From Halomonas ventosae (GTDB lineage: Bacteria > Pseudomonadota > Gammaproteobacteria > Pseudomonadales > Halomonadaceae): 64,000 bases of DNA. Shown piece by piece: positions 56,299 to 64,000 of the stretch. Positions within the stretch are counted from its first letter, which is position 1. Each line of letters starts with the position of its first letter. Under the pieces are notes generated by a model. The model saw only the letters and a list, made by a program, of their open reading frames with translations. It was not told the DNA's origin and did not search any database. Location of the stretch: contig NZ_SNZJ01000021.1 in assembly GCF_004363555.1 (NCBI RefSeq), positions 1 through 64,000 of the forward strand, written 5' to 3'. The position numbers and the translations under genes were made by a program.

Positions 56299-56745
56299 TC
56301 AGGGGAGCTGGGGCAGGTCGAGGGAGTGGCCATGGGCCAGGCCATGGTCGAGCCACTCGCCGAGGAAGCGGTTGAGCTGCAGCTTCTCGTCGGGCTGGTG
56401 CATGCGCGAGTTGGGGTAGCGGTAGCGGCCATCGAAGTGACGCTGGCGCTGGAAGTCGGTGACCTCGGCCATGCGCACGTCGTGGTAGAGGTGAACGCGC
56501 ATGCGCGGGGTATCGATCACCGTATCGAGCACCCCGCGCTGGGAGACGCGCACGATGCTGGTATAGGGCGCACGCTCCTGAAGCTTGAGGCACAGGGCCC
56601 CCAGGCGACGGCCATGGTTGTGCAGCTCGACCTCGCGGGTCTCGCCGACCTCCAGGTCGCCCAGCAGCCGGGTCAGCCGGATGAAGTTGGCGGTGCACTC
56701 GCCCTGCAGGGTCTTCAGGTCGGTGACATAGGCGTTTCTCGGCAC
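56299..56745 (-). CDS. yqiB: DUF1249 family protein YqiB
   Basis: A 148-residue protein of the DUF1249 family, function unknown. It shows the conserved RVHLYHDVRMAEV and RYPNSRMHQPDEKLQLNRFLGEWLDHGL motifs. It lies between nudF (one base upstream) and cpdA (16 bases downstream) in what looks like one operon, the order conserved across gammaproteobacteria. Predicted cytoplasmic. Confidence 0.9.
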   Translation of the reverse strand: MPRNAYVTDLKTLQGECTANFIRLTRLLGDLEVGETREVELHNHGRRLGALCLKLQERAPYTSIVRVSQRGVLDTVIDTPRMRVHLYHDVRMAEVTDFQRQRHFDGRYRYPNSRMHQPDEKLQLNRFLGEWLDHGLAHGHSLDLPQLP

Positions 56746-56746
56746 G

Positions 56747-57397
56747 CTACCTCCTTGCTCGCAACGATGCGCGTTCGCCGGCCAGCCAGTGGAAGGCGAT
56801 CAGGCACATGGCATTGTCGAGTCGACCGGCCTGCAGGAGTTCCCAGGCCCGGGTAAACGGCAGCACGTGCACGCGGATGTCCTCGTGCTCCTCGTCGAGG
56901 CCATGCACCCCGCCGAGGCCACGGCTGTCGACAAGGCCGCAGAACAGGGTGACCCGCTCGTCGCAGGCTCCGGGGCTCGGGTAGTAGGTGTGAAGCGGAA
57001 TCAGCTCGCCCACCTCGCAGCCGGCCTCCTCCATGGTCTCGCGGCGCGCCACCTCGGCGACACTCTCGCCGCGCTCGACCAGCCCCGCCACCACCTCCAG
57101 CTTCCAGGGGGAGTCGGGGTCGTCGAGGGCGCCGGCGCGGAACTGCTCGACCAGCACCACGGTGTCGCGATCCACGTCGTAGAGCAGCACCCCCACGGCA
57201 TCGTGGCGGTGGTGCACCTCGCGCACCACCCTGCCGCTCCAGCCGCCCTCGAAGAGGCGATGGCGCAGGTGGAGCTCCTCCAGCCGAAAGAAGCCCTGAT
57301 GCAGGCAGCGACGCTCGGCCAGCTCCACGTCGGCAGCCGTGAAGGGCGCCGCGAGGGACAGGTCCTGCTCGTCTGCGGGCGGGCGGGTCTCGCTCAT
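56747..57397 (-). CDS. nudF: ADP-ribose pyrophosphatase (Nudix)
   Basis: A 216-residue Nudix hydrolase cleaving ADP-ribose to AMP and ribose 5-phosphate. The Nudix box runs from GLVERGE through RRETMEEAG, with the characteristic ALDDPDSPWKLEVVAG segment before it and the YYPSPGACDERVTLF segment after, both NudF hallmarks. The MSETRPPADEQ start is the first with family-sized protein; the open frame upstream is out of context. First gene of the nudF-yqiB-cpdA unit. Confidence 0.94.
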   Translation of the reverse strand: MSETRPPADEQDLSLAAPFTAADVELAERRCLHQGFFRLEELHLRHRLFEGGWSGRVVREVHHRHDAVGVLLYDVDRDTVVLVEQFRAGALDDPDSPWKLEVVAGLVERGESVAEVARRETMEEAGCEVGELIPLHTYYPSPGACDERVTLFCGLVDSRGLGGVHGLDEEHEDIRVHVLPFTRAWELLQAGRLDNAMCLIAFHWLAGERASLRARR

Positions 57398-57476
57398 GCC
57401 GGTCTCCGGGTCGCGCAAAGGCCCCATTATCGGGACCCGGGGCAGGAATGCCAACCGCCCTGCCCTTCGGCGAACC

Positions 57477-58124
57477 TCAGAGACCCCGAAGCAGCGCCCT
57501 GGCCTTCTCGCGCAGCACCTCGTCGGAGGCCCGGCGGGCCTCCCGGGCCTGGCCGTCCACGGCGCGGCGGGCATGCTCGCGGGCCTGGCCGCGGCGCTCC
57601 TCGTCGTCGAGGAAGGCGGCATAGTAGTAGTTGACGTCGATGCCCTGCGGGCGGATCGCCAGGGCACGGCGGAACATCTGGTCCGCGGTCTCGGCATCGC
57701 CGAAGGCCACGGGCCAGCCCGGCGCCCGATGATAGAGCGCTCCCAGGGTCACCCAGGCGGAGCCGTTGTGCCCTTCGGGGTCGAGCTCGACGGCACGCTC
57801 CAGCAGCCGGCGCGCTTCCTTGGCCGACCCCAGCGCCGCAAGCCCTCCGGCCTCACGGGCATGGGAGGCGAGGATGATCCCCCGCCAGACCAGCACCCGA
57901 CTCTGCTGCGGATGGGACTCGGCGAGGCTCGCGCTCTCCTCCGCCAGCGACTCGAGCGCGGCCTCGCGGCGCTCTGGTGCCACCTCGGTGGTGATCCGCT
58001 CCCAGCGATGGCGCAGGGAGAAGAGTTCGTCCTCCCATTCCTGGGCCTGGGCCAGGACCTGGGAAAGCGGGGCGGCGGCCAGCGCCAGGCAGAGGGCGAC
58101 AGCGAACGGTTTGCGTCGCAGCAT
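57477..58124 (-). CDS. Exported tetratricopeptide-repeat protein
   Basis: A 215-residue protein with a signal peptide (MLRRKPFAVALCLALAAAPL) cut near VLAQA at residue 26. The mature part contains TPR-like helices: ARRLLERAVELDPEG, AWVTLGALYHRAPGWPVAFGD and MFRRALAIRPQGIDVNYYYAAFL. It resembles small periplasmic TPR proteins of Halomonas and Pseudomonas with no assigned role. AAGGAG precedes the ATG. Divergent from greB over 151 bases. The partner that it binds cannot be inferred. Confidence 0.8.
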   Translation of the reverse strand: MLRRKPFAVALCLALAAAPLSQVLAQAQEWEDELFSLRHRWERITTEVAPERREAALESLAEESASLAESHPQQSRVLVWRGIILASHAREAGGLAALGSAKEARRLLERAVELDPEGHNGSAWVTLGALYHRAPGWPVAFGDAETADQMFRRALAIRPQGIDVNYYYAAFLDDEERRGQAREHARRAVDGQAREARRASDEVLREKARALLRGL

Positions 58125-58275
58125 GGGGCATCTCCTTGTCACGATGTTGTTATGGTCGGTGGACACCCGCAATGTAACGAACGTTTGAATCAATCGCCAG
58201 TTGCCCCTCCCCCGGCTTGGCGCCCCTCGGTCGATGGCGTATGTTGCTCCCTCGACAGCAGGAGGAGCCGACGGG

Positions 58276-58815
58276 ATGAAGGGCCGCAACATGACGCGCT
58301 GGCGGGATCCCGCCAAGGACCCGCGCCAGGAACCCAAGAGCAACCTGATCACCGCCGAGGGGGCCGAACGGCTGCGTGGCATCCTCGACCACCTCTCGCG
58401 GGTCAAGCGCCCCGCTCTCTCCACCAAGGTGGGCGAGGCGGCGGCGCTGGGCGACCGCAGCGAGAATGCCGACTACACCTACAACAAGAAGGAGCTCAAC
58501 CGGGTCATCGCCCGCATTCGCTACCTGACCAAGCGCCTCGACGAGCTCACCGTGGTGGACCGCCTGCCGGCGGACACCGGCAAGGTCTTCTTCGGTGCCT
58601 TCGTCACCCTGGAAGACGAGCAAGGCGAGGAGATGCATATTCGCCTGGTTGGCCACGACGAGACCGACACCACCAAGCGCTGGATCAGCGTCGACGCGCC
58701 GCTGGCGAAGGCCCTGCTCGGCCGGGCGCTGGACGACGAGGTGACGGTGGCCGCCCCGGGGGGCGAGACCAGCTACGTGATCACCGAGATCGTTTATCGC
58801 GCCCCGCAGGCTTGA
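58276..58815 (+). CDS. greB: Transcription elongation factor GreB
   Basis: A 179-residue secondary-channel factor that promotes cleavage of backtracked RNA. The coiled-coil tip acids lie in LGDRSENADYTYNKKEL, matching the Gre D-x2-E signature; the C-terminal FKBP-like domain follows. It is GreB rather than GreA by length and by the VVDRLP/FGAFVTLEDE region. The first ATG has AGGAGG upstream; an alternative five codons later gives a start closer to E. coli. The stop directly abuts the rsmC stop as TGATCA. Confidence 0.92.
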   Translation: MKGRNMTRWRDPAKDPRQEPKSNLITAEGAERLRGILDHLSRVKRPALSTKVGEAAALGDRSENADYTYNKKELNRVIARIRYLTKRLDELTVVDRLPADTGKVFFGAFVTLEDEQGEEMHIRLVGHDETDTTKRWISVDAPLAKALLGRALDDEVTVAAPGGETSYVITEIVYRAPQA

Positions 58816-59817
58816 TCAGCCCTTGATGGCCCGATAGACCCGAAAGCGCCGGTCGTCGGCCAGGATGTCGAAGGCGCCGAAGGCGCGCTCCAGCAGGTCC
58901 GGGTAGGGCAGGAAGGCGTTGGCCACCAGGATCAGCTGGCCGCCGGGGTGCAGGTGGTCGGGCGCCTCGAGGATCAGCCGCCCCGCCGGGCCATAGTCGA
59001 TCGCCCGTTCCTGGTGGAAGGGCGGGTTGCTGACGATGGCGTCGAAGCGACGCTCCCCCAGTGCCGTATAGACATCGCTCGCCAGGACCTCGCCCTCGAG
59101 GTCGTTGGCTGCCAGGGTGCGCCGGGTCGCCTCCACCGCGAAGTGGCCCACATCCACCGCCGTGACCCGCGCCCCGCGCCGGGCCAGCCAGGCCGCCAGG
59201 ATGCCGTCGCCACAGCCGAGATCGAGGACCTGGCCAACTGCGGCTGGCTCTTGCGCCAGGCATGCCGGCAATTGCTCCAGCAGCAGCCGGGTACCATCAT
59301 CCAGCTTGCCGTGGCCAAACACGCCGGGATGGCTGACCAGCCGAATGCCCGCCGCCTCGAAGGTGGTCCAGGCCTCGTCCGGGTCGATGCCCACGCGATC
59401 CAGGCGGGTCGCGTAGAGGCCGCAGCGGCGGGCGCTGTCCAGCTTGCGACACCCCAGCCCCAGGGCCGCCAACGCCTTGAGGACTCGCTTGATGCCACCC
59501 TGGTTCTCGCCCACCAGCTGCAGCGGGGTCCCCGGCGGCAGGTGGGCACAGAGCCACAGCAGCCACCACTCTCCCAGGGCATGGCTCTTGGGCCAGAACA
59601 GCACCGCCCCCGGCGGTGCCGGGTCGACGCCCTCGAAGGGCGAGTGCGCCGGCCTCCCCCGGGCCCGCCAGGCGGCGAGCACGGCCTCGTCGGCGGAGAG
59701 CAGCCTCCCCTCCCCGTGCTCCAACCAGGCATCCCGGGGCGGCGCCACCCAGAGCCAGCCGCGGTAGTCGGTGCCCTGGCGTTCCAGCAGCTGGCAGACG
59801 GGGGTCTCGGCACTCAT
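58816..59817 (-). CDS. rsmC: 16S rRNA (guanine1207-N2)-methyltransferase RsmC
   Basis: A 333-residue two-domain methyltransferase; the N-terminal half is a degenerate methyltransferase fold and the C-terminal half carries SAM motif DLGCGDGILAAW and catalytic NPPFH (IVSNPPFHQ). Target G1207 lies in helix 34 of 16S rRNA. Start overlaps the cmoM stop by four bases (ATGA), so both methyltransferases are cotranslated. Confidence 0.93.
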   Translation of the reverse strand: MSAETPVCQLLERQGTDYRGWLWVAPPRDAWLEHGEGRLLSADEAVLAAWRARGRPAHSPFEGVDPAPPGAVLFWPKSHALGEWWLLWLCAHLPPGTPLQLVGENQGGIKRVLKALAALGLGCRKLDSARRCGLYATRLDRVGIDPDEAWTTFEAAGIRLVSHPGVFGHGKLDDGTRLLLEQLPACLAQEPAAVGQVLDLGCGDGILAAWLARRGARVTAVDVGHFAVEATRRTLAANDLEGEVLASDVYTALGERRFDAIVSNPPFHQERAIDYGPAGRLILEAPDHLHPGGQLILVANAFLPYPDLLERAFGAFDILADDRRFRVYRAIKG

Positions 59818-60614
59818 GCGGTGGCCTCCTCGAGCGGGCGTTCCAGGGTATAGAGCAGGTAGCGGCCCAGCCGCCAGTGGGGGTCGAGGCGGCAGTAGCG
59901 CTGTTCCAGCGCCAGCAGTCGCTCCCGGTCAGCATCGCTCTGTGGCGGTTGGCGCAGGTAGTCGGCAAAGACCCGGATGCCCGCCACCTCGCGGATCCTG
60001 AGGCCGTTCTCGGCGCTCCAGGCCGCGACCTGGCCATGGGTCAGCGGCGAGATCGGCGTCAGCCGCCTGCGCAGCCCCTTGCCCTCGAGCCGGTCGGCCA
60101 GGGCCTTCTCCAGGTTGCCCTTTACCACGTTCGAGAGCCTCAGGGCATCGCGGTTGAACACCATCAGCGAGAGCTGCCCGCCCGGCGCCAGCAGGCCGGC
60201 CAGGAGGGCCAGCGCCCGGCTCGGGTCCGCCAGCCACTCCAGCACGGCATGGCAGGCGACCAGCGGCCAGGGGCCGGGCGCGAGCTCAGGCAGTGCCTGG
60301 AGCGGTGCCTGCAGAAGGTTGACCTCATGCCCCGCCAGCGATTCCCGAGCCCGGGCCAGCATCTCCCCGGAGGGCTCGGCCAGGGTCACGGCGTGGCCAC
60401 GTGCGGCAAACCAGCCGGCCAGCTGACCCAGGCCGCCCCCCACGTCGAGCAGCGGCTGGCCGTGCAGGTCGAGCATCTCGGGCAGCAGGCGGTCGAGCAG
60501 TGCCAGGCGCAGCTCGCCGCGAGCCCCGCCGTAGAGGCTCGCGGCGAACTTGTCGGCCAGCCCGTCGAAGTGACGGTCACCAGCCGGTGAAAGAGGAGAA
60601 GCGGGGTCTGACAT
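59814..60614 (-). CDS. cmoM: tRNA 5-carboxymethoxyuridine methyltransferase CmoM
   Basis: A 266-residue SAM methyltransferase expected to convert cmo5U34 to its methyl ester. The SAM loop is LLDVGGGLGQLAGWF; the MVFNRDALRLSNVVKGN segment and VRVF-like ADYLR ending are typical of CmoM (SmtA). cmoA and cmoB are in the same window, 10 kb away, so the pathway is complete. The ATG chosen lies three codons after an in-frame GTG; neither has a strong ribosome site. Confidence 0.87.
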   Translation of the reverse strand: MSDPASPLSPAGDRHFDGLADKFAASLYGGARGELRLALLDRLLPEMLDLHGQPLLDVGGGLGQLAGWFAARGHAVTLAEPSGEMLARARESLAGHEVNLLQAPLQALPELAPGPWPLVACHAVLEWLADPSRALALLAGLLAPGGQLSLMVFNRDALRLSNVVKGNLEKALADRLEGKGLRRRLTPISPLTHGQVAAWSAENGLRIREVAGIRVFADYLRQPPQSDADRERLLALEQRYCRLDPHWRLGRYLLYTLERPLEEATA

Positions 60615-60703
60615 GCCGGCCACCGGTCGCGGGTTTGCCGCGCATTCTACCCGGGAATCCCGCCGGACTCATGGCCTGCGGCAGGGCCCCGGGCCGCGGC
60701 GGG

Positions 60704-60732
60704 TTTATCTTGGTGGTTCAGGCGCTTATAAT
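60704..60732 (+). promoter_or_regulatory. Promoter of the tRNA-Arg gene
   Basis: A perfect -10 TATAAT at 60727-60732 is 12 bases before the mature tRNA. The best -35 at 17-base spacing is TTTATC (60704-60709), a poor match. A GC-rich discriminator (GCGCCCCG) follows, as is usual for stable RNA genes. Confidence 0.65.
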
Positions 60733-60744
60733 GCGCCCCGTCGC

Positions 60745-60821
60745 GCCCCCATAGCTCAGCTGGATAGAGCGTCCCCCTCCTAAGGGGAAGGTCTCAGGTT
60801 CGAATCCTGATGGGGGCGCCA
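60745..60821 (+). tRNA. tRNA-Arg (anticodon CCU)
   Basis: A complete 77-base cloverleaf: acceptor GCCCCCA/TGGGGGC, D arm GCTC...GAGC, anticodon stem TCCCC/GGGGA with loop CTCCTAA giving anticodon CCT, T arm TCAGG-TTCGAAT-CCTGA, discriminator G and an encoded CCA end. It reads the AGG codon. tRNA-Arg(CCU) genes are common integration sites for islands; a decayed remnant lies just downstream. Confidence 0.97.
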
Positions 60822-60825
60822 ATGA

Positions 60826-61061
60826 AATCAAGTGGTTGATCAAACCTCCTGCCGCTCAACACCCCTCGAAATCACCTTCGGCCCCAACAGCGCCCCCAAC
60901 AACCTCCGGCATCCGCGCTTCCTCTGCCTGCACGACGACAAGGCCCCCCAGAAGGTCAGGAGGGAAAACGCCTGATGACGCCGAACGAGGTCGAGAATCC
61001 CTGGCACCACTTCAAGCGCCGACGCATCGGGGCGAAGCGGCTGGCGGAGGCGGCCAGCTGA
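60826..61061 (+). pseudogene. Probable decayed coding remnant downstream of tRNA-Arg
   Basis: The 301 bases between the tRNA and the copper-receptor gene hold no intact gene. One frame is open from 60826 to a TGA at 60973-60975 and encodes a protein-like string including ITFGPNSAP and HPRFLCLHDDK with no start of its own except GTG at 60832. Its stop overlaps an ATG (TGATG) for a 28-codon frame ending at 61061 (MTPNEVENPWHHFKRRR...). Amino-acid composition looks coding, but I recognise neither. They could be the tail of a lost island gene, or chance. Confidence 0.35.
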
Positions 61062-61122
61062 GGGGACTCGCGCTACCCCGCTGCGCAGGCACACCCGCCA
61101 GCCACGTCACGCCGTCGAGCGC

Positions 61123-63132
61123 CTAGAAGGTATAGTCGACGCCCACCCAGAAGCTGCGGCCCGGCTCGTTCAGGGGCAGGTCCAGGCTCTCCGGATCCTC
61201 GGCGAGGAAGGGGTCGCTGGCGCTGCGGTTGCGGTTGAGGAAGTCGCTGTAGGTCTTGTCGAGCAGGTTGCTGACCCCGGCGCGCAGGGTCATGGCCTGC
61301 CAGCGCCAGGCCGCCTCGGCATCCAGCACCACATAGCCCGCCGTGGCGACCTCGTCCGGCCCCAGGCGGTCCTGGGCGTCGGAGAAGCGGGCCGTGAGAC
61401 CGGCCTCCCAGGCCTCGCGCACATGGAACTGCGAGAGCTGGCCGCGCAGCGGGGCGATATCCGCCAGGGCCCCACCGTCATCCAGGTTGTCGCCGCGCAC
61501 CCAGCTCAGCTGGCCGCGGGCCTCCCAGTGGTGGGCCCACTGCAGGTCGCCGGAGAGCTCCACGCCGTAGAGGGTGGCATCGATATTGCGGTAGACGCTG
61601 ACGCCATCCCGCGTGTCGCGGAAGATGTAGTCATCGACGCGGTCGGCGTAGGCCGCCACCTCGACGCCGGCATTGGCCAGTCGCCGTTCGATGCCCACAT
61701 CCAGCTGGTGGTGCACCTCGGGGTCCAGGCCGGGATTGCCCACCCAGTCCCCCTTGGCGAAGTAGCGCTCGGTGGCATCGGCGTCGCGCTCGGCGCGGCT
61801 CAGGCTGGCGTAGAGGGTGTCGGCGTCGTTGAGGCGCTGCTCGCCGCGCAGGAAGCCGCCCACCAGCCAGGCCTCATGGTCCAGGTCGCCCGCCACGCCA
61901 TACTCGCGGCGGTAGAGATCGGCCGCCACCACGCCGGTGTCGCTGGCCTGGTCGGCGGCATCGGCGCTGGCCTCGGAGTAGTCCAGGCGCAGGCCGCCGC
62001 TCAGGGTGGTGCGCTCGCCCAGGTAGTGGTCCAGATCGGCGAACACGCCGGACTGGCGGGTGGTCACGTCGGGCCAGGAGAGGAAGGCCACCTTGTCGGC
62101 GGTGTCGTTGATGATCCGCGCGTCGCGCATGTTCTGCAGCACGTTGACCCCGAAGCGCAGGTCGCTGTCGGCCAGCTGCTGCACGGCCATGCTCTTCCAG
62201 GTGAGGGTGTCGGACTCGGTGGGCGAGCGCATCTTCATCATCGGCGCGTCGCGCAGCGAGTAGTTGTCCATCACATGGTCGATGGTGGTGAACTGCAGGC
62301 GATTCTCCATCCGCAGGGTATCGGAGAAGGCATGGTCGAGGCGTGCCCGCAGGGTGTCGTTGTCGCTCTCGGGGGAGTCCATGCCGGCGCCGGCGAACTT
62401 GACGTCGCGTTCCCGCACGCCCTCCCAGCCGAATGCCAGCTCGGTGTCGACCGTGGGCGTGACGCCCAGGGTGAGGCCGCCGCTGGTGGTCTCGAAACCG
62501 CTGTGGATGCGCCGGCCGTCGCCATCCTCGTAATCGTTGGCCTCCTGGCGCTCGCCGAACAGCCGCCAGTAACCGTTCTCGTTGCCGGCGACCAGGTTGG
62601 CGTAGAGGCCGGCGCGCTCGCCGTTATCGTCATAGCTTGCCCCCACGCTGCCCTGCTGCTGGACGTCGCGGCCATCGAAGTCCGGCGTGGTGCGCTCGAA
62701 GAGCACGGTACCCCCGCTGCCGCCGGCACCGTGCTGCAGGGTGGTCACGCCCTTGTTCACCGTCACCCGATCGAAGCTGTGCAGCGGCGCATAGGCGGTG
62801 GGCGGGTCCATGCGGTTGGGACAGCCGCCGAAGACGTAGCCCCCATCCACCAGGATATTCAGCGCATTGCCCTGCTGTCCGCGGATCACCGGGTCGAGGC
62901 CATGACCGCCCATGCGCACCGCCTCGATACCGTTGATCCGGCGCAGCCAGTCACCGGCATCGGCCGCCGGCGCGGGCGACTGCTGCGGGCTGAGCGACAG
63001 TTCACCGGGCACGCCGGCGCTCCCCTCGATGATCATGGTGGCGAGGGTCTGGGTCTCGGCCTGGGCGGCACCGGCCCAGGCGGTGGCGATGAAAGCCACC
63101 AACGGCAGGCGACGAAGGATTGGCGTGGTCAT
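61123..63132 (-). CDS. oprC: TonB-dependent copper receptor (OprC/NosA family)
   Basis: A 669-residue outer-membrane beta-barrel with signal peptide ending AQA at residue 25, a plug domain, and the usual C-terminal aromatic residue (VDYTF). The plug motif GGCPNRMDPP carries Cys104 and Met108 (CxxxM), and His286-x-Met288 lies in IDHVMDN. These correspond in type and spacing to the Cu-binding CxxxM and HxM residues of OprC. It probably imports copper; in denitrifiers NosA serves nitrous oxide reductase. No TonB box is obvious (TMIIEGS near 32). Its neighbour is an FNR/Anr-type regulator. Confidence 0.92.
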   Translation of the reverse strand: MTTPILRRLPLVAFIATAWAGAAQAETQTLATMIIEGSAGVPGELSLSPQQSPAPAADAGDWLRRINGIEAVRMGGHGLDPVIRGQQGNALNILVDGGYVFGGCPNRMDPPTAYAPLHSFDRVTVNKGVTTLQHGAGGSGGTVLFERTTPDFDGRDVQQQGSVGASYDDNGERAGLYANLVAGNENGYWRLFGERQEANDYEDGDGRRIHSGFETTSGGLTLGVTPTVDTELAFGWEGVRERDVKFAGAGMDSPESDNDTLRARLDHAFSDTLRMENRLQFTTIDHVMDNYSLRDAPMMKMRSPTESDTLTWKSMAVQQLADSDLRFGVNVLQNMRDARIINDTADKVAFLSWPDVTTRQSGVFADLDHYLGERTTLSGGLRLDYSEASADAADQASDTGVVAADLYRREYGVAGDLDHEAWLVGGFLRGEQRLNDADTLYASLSRAERDADATERYFAKGDWVGNPGLDPEVHHQLDVGIERRLANAGVEVAAYADRVDDYIFRDTRDGVSVYRNIDATLYGVELSGDLQWAHHWEARGQLSWVRGDNLDDGGALADIAPLRGQLSQFHVREAWEAGLTARFSDAQDRLGPDEVATAGYVVLDAEAAWRWQAMTLRAGVSNLLDKTYSDFLNRNRSASDPFLAEDPESLDLPLNEPGRSFWVGVDYTF

Positions 63133-63254
63133 GGTCCCGTGCTCTTTCGAATTTGTTTATAAGGCGCGGGAATATTAAGTCGGGATGAAATGACCGGGAA
63201 TGGGTCAGGATGCCGCATGGGCCATATCGCCAACGGGGTGAGCCTGCGGGTGAG

Positions 63255-63293
63255 CGCCTCGGGATACGGGGTGGGTCACAAGTGCCCGAGGCG
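63255..63293. terminator. Inverted repeat between the FNR-type gene and oprC
   Basis: Nine-base perfect arms CGCCTCGGG (63255-63263) and CCCGAGGCG (63285-63293) with a 21-base loop lie just past the regulator stop codon. There is no T tract, so terminator or operator roles are both possible. Confidence 0.4.
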
Positions 63294-63305
63294 AATCCTC
63301 CTCGT

Positions 63306-64000
63306 TCAGCGGCCCTGCTCGGCCAGGGCCTCCAGGGCCGTCAGGTCCCGCAGGGTCACCTCGCGTCCCCTTATCTCGAGCAGGCCATGCCGCTGGAAGC
63401 GACTCATCAGGCGACTGACGGTCTCCAGCGCCAGCCCCAGGAAGCTGCCGATGTCGGCCCGCGACATGGCCAGCTGAAAGCCATAAGGAGAGTAGCCCCG
63501 CGCGGCATGCCGCTCGGACATGCCGAGCAGGAAGCTTGCCATGCGCCGCTCCGCGGTGGCGAAGGAGAGCAGGCAGTGCAGGCGCTGGTCACGATGGAGT
63601 TCCTGGCTCATGCAGCGGTAGAGCGCACCGCGCAGGATCGGAAGCCGGTCACCCAGCGCCTCCAGTGAGGCGAACGGCAGCTCACAGACGAAGCTGCTCT
63701 CCAGCGCCAACACGCTGGTCGGGTGGATCGCCTCGCCGACCGCATCCAGCCCCGCCACCTCGCTGGGCAGCAGGAAGTGCGTCACGTGCTCACGATGCCC
63801 CGTATCGGCCACCACCTGCTTGAAGCTGCCCGACCGAACCACGTAGAGGCTGGTGAAGGGTTCCCCCTGACGAACCAGCGGCGCACCTCGCTTGAGCGGC
63901 CGGGGGCGGCGAATGATGGCGTCGAACTGCTCCAGATCCTCTGGCGCCAGCCCCAGCGGCAGGCAGTGCGCACAGAGGCTGCAGCCCTGACATCGCGACA
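63306..64000 (-). CDS. fnr: FNR/Anr-type oxygen-sensing regulator (5' end outside window)
   Basis: The gene runs off the right edge; about 231 residues are visible and roughly 15-20 are missing. The first visible residues include CQGCSLCAHC, which fits the FNR cluster pattern C-x2-C-x5-C with an extra Cys in the middle; the fourth ligand is in SSFVCELPF. A cAMP-receptor-like domain and dimerisation helix follow, and the HTH contains ETVSR, the residues that read TTGAT half-sites. It should carry a 4Fe-4S cluster and activate anaerobic genes. No clear TTGAT-N4-ATCAA box is seen before oprC. Confidence 0.93.
   Translation of the reverse strand, partial: SRCQGCSLCAHCLPLGLAPEDLEQFDAIIRRPRPLKRGAPLVRQGEPFTSLYVVRSGSFKQVVADTGHREHVTHFLLPSEVAGLDAVGEAIHPTSVLALESSFVCELPFASLEALGDRLPILRGALYRCMSQELHRDQRLHCLLSFATAERRMASFLLGMSERHAARGYSPYGFQLAMSRADIGSFLGLALETVSRLMSRFQRHGLLEIRGREVTLRDLTALEALAEQGR

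Noticed and set aside
60840..61094. An 84-codon minus-strand frame between tRNA-Arg and oprC
   Set aside because: It has no family resemblance and is opposite the more protein-like plus-strand remnant.

Overview
The window reads as one stretch of core chromosome from a GC-rich gammaproteobacterium. Gene content and order (nnr-tsaE-amidase-mutL-miaA-hfq-hflX-hflK-hflC-hisZ-purA, queG/orn/rsgA, rhodanese-psd, parC-serB, cysDN) and residue-level features point to the Oceanospirillales, most likely Halomonadaceae (Halomonas-like); this is inference from family resemblance, not a database match. There are no insertion sequences, prophage genes or CRISPR arrays. Nearly all sequence is coding, with strong third-position GC bias that produces very long antisense open frames.

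Layout. 1-6850: structured intergenic repeat, pepN, a DUF454 membrane protein, yajQ, a divergent GNAT / RimK-like ATP-grasp pair, and cobO. 7157-16912: the most unusual locus, a six-gene exopolysaccharide operon in alginate style (UDP-glucose dehydrogenase, Alg8-like synthase, Alg44-like PilZ/membrane-fusion protein, two different polysaccharide lyases, a large Sel1-repeat lipoprotein) behind a near-consensus sigma-54 promoter and an upstream dyad. 16994-30098: the minus-strand RNA/protein quality-control block from nnr to purA. 30234-38064: queG, orn, rsgA, rhodanese, psd and a complete EF-P modification set (epmA, efp, epmB). 38219-46666: leuA with a leucine-rich leader peptide and attenuator, a single-domain voltage-gated channel with a calcium-type filter, serB, parC, parE. 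46670-60614: yqiA, pgi, cmoA-cmoB, an App1-like phosphatase, a zinc peptidase, cysDN, cpdA-yqiB-nudF, a TPR protein, greB, rsmC, cmoM. 60745-64000: tRNA-Arg(CCU), a decayed coding remnant, an OprC-type copper receptor and the 5'-truncated gene of an FNR/Anr regulator.

The exopolysaccharide operon is the best candidate for an undescribed system. It has alginate-type polymerising proteins, but its nucleotide-sugar enzyme is plainly a UDP-glucose dehydrogenase, so the expected precursor is UDP-glucuronate rather than GDP-mannuronate. With a PL14/PL20-like lyase beside an AlgL-like lyase, a c-di-GMP-controlled polyglucuronate or glucuronate-containing polymer is a reasonable hypothesis. Second-tier interest: the channel with filter TFEDWTD translationally coupled to serB; the leu attenuator with rare CTA codons; and at least three kinds of short intergenic repeats, one of which abuts stop codons on both sides of terminators in convergent gene pairs.
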